From Spirochaeta sp. (lineage in GTDB: Bacteria > Spirochaetota > Spirochaetia > DSM-27196 > SLAA01), in assembly GCA_020201015.1 (NCBI GenBank), contig JAIVHN010000020.1:1-11997 (forward strand): a DNA stretch of 11,997 nt, in the 5' to 3' direction. Below, in pieces: positions 6,960 through 11,997 of this stretch (position 1 is its first letter; every line of letters starts with the position of its first letter). A program made the position numbers and the translations under genes. A model generated the notes under the pieces. The model searched no databases and was not told the DNA's origin. It saw only the letters and a list, made by a program, of their open reading frames with translations.

Positions 6960-8384
6960 TTACAGTCTACGATACGCATTGACAACCGACGTACCGACGT
7001 GTTGCCAATCTTGCGACTCCGGGACATGCTCATTCTGGCCGACAATCAGCAAGGCTCCAGTTGAGGTTTTCTGAGAAAACTCATTGAACACCGAAGCTTG
7101 CTGTTTTGGGTGAAGAAAACTCATTAAATCCCTGGCCACAATAATATCAATATCCGGCACCGTGCTTGTATGAGTTACATCATGATATTCAAAAAGTATA
7201 GCGTCCTTAATCTCGGACGAAAAAGAATACCCGTTCTTCGCTTCCACCAAATACGGCTCGTACAAGGTTGGAACTGCATCGGCACCGAAAACAAGATTAG
7301 GTGCCGTAGAGATGCTCAGTAAATCATTATCTCCTGCCCATATTTTCAGAATATGGCCTGGGTAGCGCATGCGCAGTACAGTTGCTAACGAGTAGGTCTC
7401 ATATCCTTTCCCGCAACCGGGGTTCCATACGCTGATATTCTTGCTAACTTCTTCAGGCAATACCGCTTTAACAGCCTCAACATAATCTTCGCCCAAAAAG
7501 CGGTTAGAATATGGCGAAAAGAAGGTACGCATGAAATTATCCGCATCATCTTCGCCGGTGAGCTGTACATCTAAGCCCTGTTTCTTGCGCTCTGCCCGCC
7601 ACTCCGAATAACGTCGGTGCAACCAAGAGTCCGCAATCCCGTCCGGGTAAAAGCCGCGGAAGGTACCCAAACCCTCACGGATAAATTCCAGATCCAATTC
7701 CTCTTCGTTCTTTCCGCTGGACTGCCCGTCCAAGCCCGGTATAGTTTGCTGTTTGAGCTCGTCGATGTTGTCGCTGGCGGCTGATGTCTCAGGAGCGACC
7801 ACGGCAGACAAACTCTCTGCTTCCTCAGTTGTGGATTTTCCCTTGGCAAAAATGCGATCTACATCAAGGATAATGTATAGTCGACCATCTTTTTCCACTA
7901 CCCCACTGATATACTGGATGTTCACATCCCCAAAGATAGGATGTGGTGGTTGTATGCGTGACGAAACAATTCCTACAACTTTGTCGATGGAGTCCACCAC
8001 GACACCAATCATGAGCTCATCTAAGCGCAGTATGAGTCCGTCCTCTGCGCTGCCTTCTGGCTTGCGTTCCGCCGGAAGATTGAACATGACGCGAAGATCG
8101 ATGATGGAAATGATATCACCACGCAGGTTGTAAACACCCGACACAAAAGGCGGCGCGTTGGGCACGTAGGTAAATGACGAGAACTTGGCAATTTCTTTGA
8201 TCTTGAGGATGTCTATACCGTAGTCCTTTCCCGCAAGTGAGAAAGTAACCATTTTGTAGTCGACGGTTTCGATATCATCTTCTTCTTGCATTTGATGTTG
8301 ATTTAGCCCGCCAACTCGCGTCTTGGCGCCAGGACGTTGCTCGGTCTCCTGGGATAAGGCCGCGGGATCGGAAGTAGTACTCAT
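6960..8384 (-). CDS. cheW: CheW adaptor fused to a CheR-like methyltransferase domain
   Basis: The CheW part (about residues 43-180) couples CheA to chemoreceptors. It contains the typical YNLRGDIISIIDLR strand/turn and later GVVEKDGRLYIILDVDRIF. A polar linker (181-228) leads to a CheR-like region (about 229-452). There VWNPGCGKGYETYSLA (319-334) resembles the SAM-binding GCxxGxExYS motif of CheR and GDND (351-354) the acidic loop. The CheR TNxTxFFR segment is instead SPYSNRFLGE (290-299), and the RNVxIYF segment reads RDLMSFL (418-424). Methyltransferase activity is therefore doubtful. I understand CheW-CheR-like fusions to be known in spirochaetes such as Treponema. Start ATG 8384 (474 residues) has GGAG 8 nt upstream and lies 22 nt after the cheA stop. 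A start at 8450 would add 22 residues inside cheA and is less likely. Confidence 0.9.
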   Translation of the reverse strand: MSTTSDPAALSQETEQRPGAKTRVGGLNQHQMQEEDDIETVDYKMVTFSLAGKDYGIDILKIKEIAKFSSFTYVPNAPPFVSGVYNLRGDIISIIDLRVMFNLPAERKPEGSAEDGLILRLDELMIGVVVDSIDKVVGIVSSRIQPPHPIFGDVNIQYISGVVEKDGRLYIILDVDRIFAKGKSTTEEAESLSAVVAPETSAASDNIDELKQQTIPGLDGQSSGKNEEELDLEFIREGLGTFRGFYPDGIADSWLHRRYSEWRAERKKQGLDVQLTGEDDADNFMRTFFSPYSNRFLGEDYVEAVKAVLPEEVSKNISVWNPGCGKGYETYSLATVLRMRYPGHILKIWAGDNDLLSISTAPNLVFGADAVPTLYEPYLVEAKNGYSFSSEIKDAILFEYHDVTHTSTVPDIDIIVARDLMSFLHPKQQASVFNEFSQKTSTGALLIVGQNEHVPESQDWQHVGTSVVNAYRRL

Positions 8385-8392
8385 AGACCTTG

Positions 8393-8396
8393 CTCC
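8393..8396 (-). promoter_or_regulatory. Ribosome binding site favouring the shorter cheW start
   Basis: The minus strand reads GGAG (complement of CTCC at 8393-8396), 8 nt before the ATG at 8384. This supports translation from Met at 8384 rather than from the in-frame ATG at 8450 within the end of cheA. Confidence 0.55.
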
Positions 8397-8406
8397 ATTT
8401 TTCGGA

Positions 8407-10044
8407 TCATCGTATTTGTGTCTCACGACGTTTACGTTGCTCCAACTCATTCCTGAAGCCGAGTTCCAGTAGCTGACTTACATCTATAATAAGAGATACT
8501 GTACCATCTCCGGTTATATTGGCACCGGCTATTCCTGGTGAGTTAGTGAAGTGATCACGCAACGGTTTGATGACGACATCTTCCTCTCCGATTAAAGAGT
8601 CGACGATCAAGCCCATTTTTTTATCACCGCTTCCGACTATTACCACAAAGTAGTGTTCGTGATGTTCCTTAGTTGGGATTTTGAACAGGTGGCTCAGCCG
8701 CAACAAAGATATGACGTCGTCTCTTACGTTAAACACCTCGTAGTTATCCAGCATCTTAACTTCCGAAGGTTTAATCCTATGACTTTCAATAACTGAAGTA
8801 ATAGGAATGACGTAGATTTCTTTGCCGACACGTACCAGTAGTCCCTGTATTATCGCAAGAGTCAAAGGAATTTTAATCGTGAACCGCGTCCCAACACCAC
8901 GTTCACTCCAAACCGAAACCTCGCCGTTTAGTTTATCAATTTGTCGTTTAACTACATCGAGACCCACCCCTCGGCCGGACACGTTGCTTACTTTGGCTGC
9001 AGTAGAGAACCCCGGATGGAATATCAGATTAAAAGCCTCAATATCCGTGAGTGTCTTGCTAGGATGAATCAGACCGCGGTCAACCGCTTTAGCTTTAACC
9101 GCATCGACATCAATCCCATTACCGTCGTCGATAATCTCGATCAGGATCATGTTACCTTCGTTGCCAGCCTTCAGTGTCAACGAACCAGCATCGCTTTTGC
9201 CTGCCTCCCGTCGTTCTTCGGGTGTCTCAATACCGTGGTCTAATGAGTTGCGGACACAGTGCAGAAGCGGATCTAGAAGATCTTCAATTACAGATTTATC
9301 CAGCTCAGTATCTTCACCTTCGATCTTGAGATCGATCTTTTTCTTCAGTGATTTAGATAAATCTCGTATGAGGCGAGGAAAACGAGAAAATATCTGTGAG
9401 ATAGGGACCATGCGGATTTGCATGACACCCTCTTGTAGCTCACCGGTGATGCGACCAAGATTCTGTGCGGTATTGCGATACTTAGCAATCGTACCTTTGA
9501 AACTACTTTGGAAAGGGTCGAACGTAGCATAAATCTCTTCATACCGAGTGGATATCTCGCGTCTTAAGTCTTTTATGGATGCACCGCTTGCAGCTTGTTC
9601 AAGATAGGTCGGCAAGGAGTCAAACAACTCTTTGAGCTGATCCCGCAAATGGGACTGATATCCTTGAAAATCAACAAGAGTCTCGGTGAACTTATTACTG
9701 AGCTGATTAAAGCTGGCCTTGGTTATGACGGTCTCGCTGACTAAGTTCAAAAGGTTGTCGATACGACGGCTATCGACTTTGAGTATAGAACCGTGTGTAG
9801 TACGACGAGCTTCTTCACGTATTCCGGATACCGCTGCGGCAACCTGTTCTTGATCAGGTTCGTCGTCACTCTTGGAACTACGCCCGCCGCTAGTCTTTGG
9901 AGTAGGTGCGTCGGTAGGCGCTACCTCGGCACTACCGCCCACTATGGATGTGGCAGCTACCGCAGGAGCCGTAGCTTCTATCGGAGCAGCGGGCTCTACC
10001 GGCGCAGCGGGCGCCTCTTCTGCATCCTGGACTTGATCGGGCAC
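8407..10044 (-). CDS. cheA: CheA histidine kinase, P3-P4-P5 part (downstream piece of split cheA)
   Basis: Kinase core of the chemotaxis sensor, which transfers ATP phosphate to the P1 histidine and docks on CheW and receptors. In 545-residue numbering: an Ala/Pro-rich linker (8-48); an unusually long P3 dimerisation region (about 88-208); the P4 ATPase with N box HCVRNSLDHGIE (262-273), G1 DDGNG (306-310), F box FHPGFSTA (342-349) and G2 GRGVGLDVV (357-365); and the CheW-like P5 (about 391-530). All ATP-binding boxes are intact. P1 and P2 lie on the upstream ORF in the other frame. The frames overlap by 49 nt (9996-10044). The only available start here is GTG 10044, with a weak GAAG 4 nt upstream. 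Reading it as part of one frameshifted cheA is most natural. A separately translated, coupled P3-P5 kinase is possible. Confidence 0.9.
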   Translation of the reverse strand: MPDQVQDAEEAPAAPVEPAAPIEATAPAVAATSIVGGSAEVAPTDAPTPKTSGGRSSKSDDEPDQEQVAAAVSGIREEARRTTHGSILKVDSRRIDNLLNLVSETVITKASFNQLSNKFTETLVDFQGYQSHLRDQLKELFDSLPTYLEQAASGASIKDLRREISTRYEEIYATFDPFQSSFKGTIAKYRNTAQNLGRITGELQEGVMQIRMVPISQIFSRFPRLIRDLSKSLKKKIDLKIEGEDTELDKSVIEDLLDPLLHCVRNSLDHGIETPEERREAGKSDAGSLTLKAGNEGNMILIEIIDDGNGIDVDAVKAKAVDRGLIHPSKTLTDIEAFNLIFHPGFSTAAKVSNVSGRGVGLDVVKRQIDKLNGEVSVWSERGVGTRFTIKIPLTLAIIQGLLVRVGKEIYVIPITSVIESHRIKPSEVKMLDNYEVFNVRDDVISLLRLSHLFKIPTKEHHEHYFVVIVGSGDKKMGLIVDSLIGEEDVVIKPLRDHFTNSPGIAGANITGDGTVSLIIDVSQLLELGFRNELEQRKRRETQIR

Positions 10045-10751
10045 AGAGCTTCAAAGTCGGGGTTGGTTTTAAGGACAGTTCCAATTGAGCGTAGCGCGGC
10101 AAAGACCTGAATTCCACCAACCGTGTTCATGGGGTTGTCTTCATTAAAGGTGACACGAACTAAGAGTACCGGTGCCCCATCTTCAGCAGCTTCTTTCAAC
10201 TCCAGGAATTCGTATTCCGAAAGGCCAGCCGCAGGTGCACCACCCGCAGCTCCCGAGGAAGACGATGTTTGCGTCGCAGGTGAATCTTTTGATGAAGCCA
10301 CCGCTGCAGTTGGATTCTCTGGCATACCAGGGTCGCCGATATCACTTACTTGTATTTCCTTGAGAGAGTCTTTAACGGCAGAAATGTCCTCGGCGTATAC
10401 GCTGCCTTCCCGACGCGTATGAATCATTTCTTTGATGATATCGATTGCCTGCAGAAGCACGTCAACAACGTCACCGTTCACAGTGGTTGTGCCGGAGCGA
10501 ATTCCATCCAGCACGTCTTCGAGCAGATGCGTAAACTCGGTAAGCTCACCCATCTGCACAGTAGCCGATGCGCCCTTTAACGTATGGGCCGCCCGAAAAA
10601 TTTCGTCGATTGCATCTGAGTTCTTTGTATCAGTTTCAAGAACAAGAATGTTGCTCTCGAGATTTTCAACCTGCATCTCAGCTTCAACGAAAAAATCACT
10701 TAGTAGCTCTTCGTTTTGGGGGTCAAGATAATCACTCATGCTTGCCCCCAT
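9996..10751 (-). CDS. cheA: CheA N-terminal part: P1 phosphotransfer and truncated P2-like domain
   Basis: The upstream piece of the split cheA, 251 residues. The P1 Hpt domain (about 8-130) contains AAHTLKGASATV with the phospho-accepting His56. A Ser/Ala/Gly-rich linker (148-176) follows. A P2-like CheY-docking domain begins near 195 (LLVRVTFNEDNPM), runs through VGGIQVFAALRSIGTVLKTNPDFEAL, and stops abruptly near residue 236. The last 15 residues (CPIKSRMQKRRPLRR) look out of frame. The following kinase ORF continues in the -1 frame with an Ala/Pro linker, so the second half of P2 is missing. Met1 (10751) or Met5 (10739) could start the protein. Neither has a canonical Shine-Dalgarno, though GGGGG precedes the second. 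Alternatives are a genuine frameshift/deletion, an assembly error, or a naturally split kinase with P1 acting in trans. Confidence 0.85.
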   Translation of the reverse strand: MGASMSDYLDPQNEELLSDFFVEAEMQVENLESNILVLETDTKNSDAIDEIFRAAHTLKGASATVQMGELTEFTHLLEDVLDGIRSGTTTVNGDVVDVLLQAIDIIKEMIHTRREGSVYAEDISAVKDSLKEIQVSDIGDPGMPENPTAAVASSKDSPATQTSSSSGAAGGAPAAGLSEYEFLELKEAAEDGAPVLLVRVTFNEDNPMNTVGGIQVFAALRSIGTVLKTNPDFEALCPIKSRMQKRRPLRR

Positions 10752-10832
10752 ACTTATACATACACCCCTTTAAGTCAAGAAGTTTTCCGTACGATAATGT
10801 CTATGTGTCCCGGTCACGTTGCTCGCAACTCT

Positions 10833-10860
10833 TTGCACTGTGGAGATTTCGAGCTACACT
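10833..10860 (+). promoter_or_regulatory. Possible promoter for the divergent exported-protein gene
   Basis: TTGCAC (10833-10838) and TACACT (10855-10860) are separated by 16 nt, about 22 nt before the ATG at 10883. The match is only moderate (3/6 and 4/6). This 131-bp divergent region (10752-10882) should also hold the cheA promoter, for which I found no convincing boxes. Confidence 0.3.
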
Positions 10861-10882
10861 ATCCGGAAAAAGGAAAAACCGA

Positions 10883-11997
10883 ATGAGTTTACGAATAATG
10901 CGGTCGGCGCTTGCGTTGGCGGGGATAATGAGTTTCACCGTACCTGCCGATGCCGTTGAGGTCCCGGTAGATATGCCCGCTCCTCACCTCGAAATTCTAA
11001 GTTCGGCCTCCGTGATAGACGACGAACTCGTCCTTCGAGGAGCGGTCGATCTTGATTTTGAACTGAGCTTTCAATCCGGAGTCGATGCTGGCCTGCTTTT
11101 TCACGCAGATTCCAGCGACTTTCTGCGAGAGCCTGTACCGAACGTTACTACCGATCCGGCGCTCAATAATGATCCCGGGTACCAGCCGCTTTATCTTTCG
11201 GGCGTTTATATCGGCTCACGTTCGCTCTTCGAAACTCCGTTTGAGTTGCGATATTTTATAGGCGAGTCTGACACCTTTGGCAGCGGCCGGGAGTTCCCCT
11301 CCAGGTTCGATCTCAGCTATTTTGCCTCCGAGATGCGGGGCATGCGTTACTTTCAAGAGTCTGGAATTCCGGTGTATGACGGCTTGTACTCAATTTATGG
11401 GCACGGTTTACGACTGAGTACAGGCCAACTTCGCAAAAATACGGAGCTGCGAGCGTATGCCTACCACGACCCACGATTAGAGCAACAAAACAGGTACTCA
11501 AGTGACATTCGCTTACTCTACGGCTCATCTGGGCTGTCGATCGACAGCTTTCTTGGGGCAAGTTATCCATACGGCAACAGCGGGCGCTACCGAGCAGGAA
11601 CAATGCTCTTTTTTAACAACGGGAGCATTGCACAGTTCTTTGCACAAATAGCACTCCCGGCATGGGAGCCAATGCAAAGCGTATCGGCCGAAGACCTATT
11701 TCTGCTTTTTGAGCCGCGTCTTTATCTCCGGCCGGTTTGGTTTGCATTGACCTTTTTTTGGCACCCTACTGTTTACGAGCAAGTAGCCACAGACGCAGAG
11801 GGCTATAGTGATATACAGTTGGAGGCCATGATAGGTCGCCTTAATCGCAACGGTCTTGCAGGTGGTATTCGTAACGGCTTCCGTTTTCGACCACGTGACC
11901 CCGAGGCTGAACAGTTGTCGGTGCGACTAACACCTTTCATTAAATCACGGGCGCCCGGCTATTCCTGGGAACTGGCGGTCGAGTCCCAGGTCTACCC
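10883..11997 (+). CDS. Putative exported beta-strand-rich (outer-membrane?) protein, 3' truncated by window end
   Basis: An open frame of 371 complete codons with no stop before the window ends. I do not recognise the family. The start ATG has AGGA (10871-10874) 8 nt upstream. A classical Sec signal peptide is visible: basic n-region (MSLRIMRS), hydrophobic core, and PADA as the likely cleavage site after residue 24. The mature part is rich in aromatic residues and alternating polar/hydrophobic stretches, for example QPLYLSGVYIGS and PFELRYFIGE, with frequent Gly/Asn/Asp turns. This is the pattern of a beta-barrel or surface beta protein. There is no lipobox cysteine near the signal cleavage site. 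It is transcribed away from cheA. Any role linked to chemotaxis would be speculation. Confidence 0.75.
   Translation, partial: MSLRIMRSALALAGIMSFTVPADAVEVPVDMPAPHLEILSSASVIDDELVLRGAVDLDFELSFQSGVDAGLLFHADSSDFLREPVPNVTTDPALNNDPGYQPLYLSGVYIGSRSLFETPFELRYFIGESDTFGSGREFPSRFDLSYFASEMRGMRYFQESGIPVYDGLYSIYGHGLRLSTGQLRKNTELRAYAYHDPRLEQQNRYSSDIRLLYGSSGLSIDSFLGASYPYGNSGRYRAGTMLFFNNGSIAQFFAQIALPAWEPMQSVSAEDLFLLFEPRLYLRPVWFALTFFWHPTVYEQVATDAEGYSDIQLEAMIGRLNRNGLAGGIRNGFRFRPRDPEAEQLSVRLTPFIKSRAPGYSWELAVESQVY

Noticed and set aside
8380..8409. Nine-codon minus-strand ORF (ATG ATC CGA...) between the cheA stop and the cheW start, overlapping both
   Set aside because: It has no good ribosome binding site and its length is expected by chance. 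It is probably a by-product of the ATGA overlap at the cheA stop.
9996..10044. Programmed -1 ribosomal frameshift in cheA
   Set aside because: No canonical slippery heptamer or evident downstream stem-loop is present in the only stretch where the shift could occur. The P2 truncation also points to a deletion instead.
10756..10781. TTGACT and TATAAG boxes on the minus strand just before cheA
   Set aside because: The spacing is only 14 nt, and the -10 box nearly abuts the ATG, so a start site would fall inside the gene. Not a credible promoter.
11313..11603. Minus-strand 96-codon ORF inside the exported-protein gene
   Set aside because: It is antisense to a longer frame with a signal peptide and ribosome binding site, and its translation shows no domain-like features.
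1..11997. CRISPR array, insertion sequence, prophage or att site
   Set aside because: I saw no regularly spaced repeats, transposase or integrase sequence. The tRNA 3' end is not repeated nearby, and all genes are core metabolic or chemotaxis types.

Overview
The window looks like chromosomal DNA from a free-living spirochaete (Spirochaetales, Spirochaeta/Salinispira-like; inferred from gene content, not from a search). The strongest pointer is the right-hand cluster: a CheA with a long dimerisation region, a CheW fused to a CheR-like domain, and CheX. To my knowledge this combination is typical of spirochaete chemotaxis systems. Base composition looks balanced, near 50% G+C by eye.

Left half (1-6112, + strand): a compact branched-chain amino acid operon, ilvB-ilvN-leuC-leuD-ilvD, with gaps of 1, 28, 26 and 2 nt. 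IlvB and IlvN form acetolactate synthase, the first shared step of valine, leucine and isoleucine synthesis, and the step usually feedback-inhibited by valine. IlvD makes the 2-keto acids. LeuC and LeuD form isopropylmalate isomerase, the second leucine-specific step. ilvC, leuA, leuB and ilvE are not in the window. Any leader or attenuator would lie upstream of base 1.

Middle (6113-6441): a small non-coding region. It holds a good sigma-70-like promoter with an inverted repeat over its -10 box, a complete tRNA-Val(GAC), and a strong bidirectional hairpin terminator. The terminator separates the rightward metabolic/tRNA unit from the leftward chemotaxis unit. Two short direct repeats follow it.

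Right half (6442-10751, - strand, transcribed right to left): cheA - cheW::cheR-like - cheX. cheA is broken into two overlapping frames. The upstream ORF carries the phosphotransfer (P1) domain and half a P2-like domain. The downstream ORF carries P3-P4-P5. The break lies inside P2, and the distal half of that domain appears to be absent. No cheY follows cheX before the terminator.

Right edge (10883-11997, + strand): a divergently transcribed gene, cut by the window end. It has a clear signal peptide and beta-strand-rich, aromatic-rich sequence, so it is probably an outer-membrane or periplasmic beta protein of unknown function.

Most of the window is ordinary core metabolism. The observations most worth a second look are the split cheA, the CheW-CheR-like fusion with altered methyltransferase residues, the Asn-Gly-Ser repeat tail on IlvN, and the tRNA-Val placed at the end of a valine biosynthesis operon.
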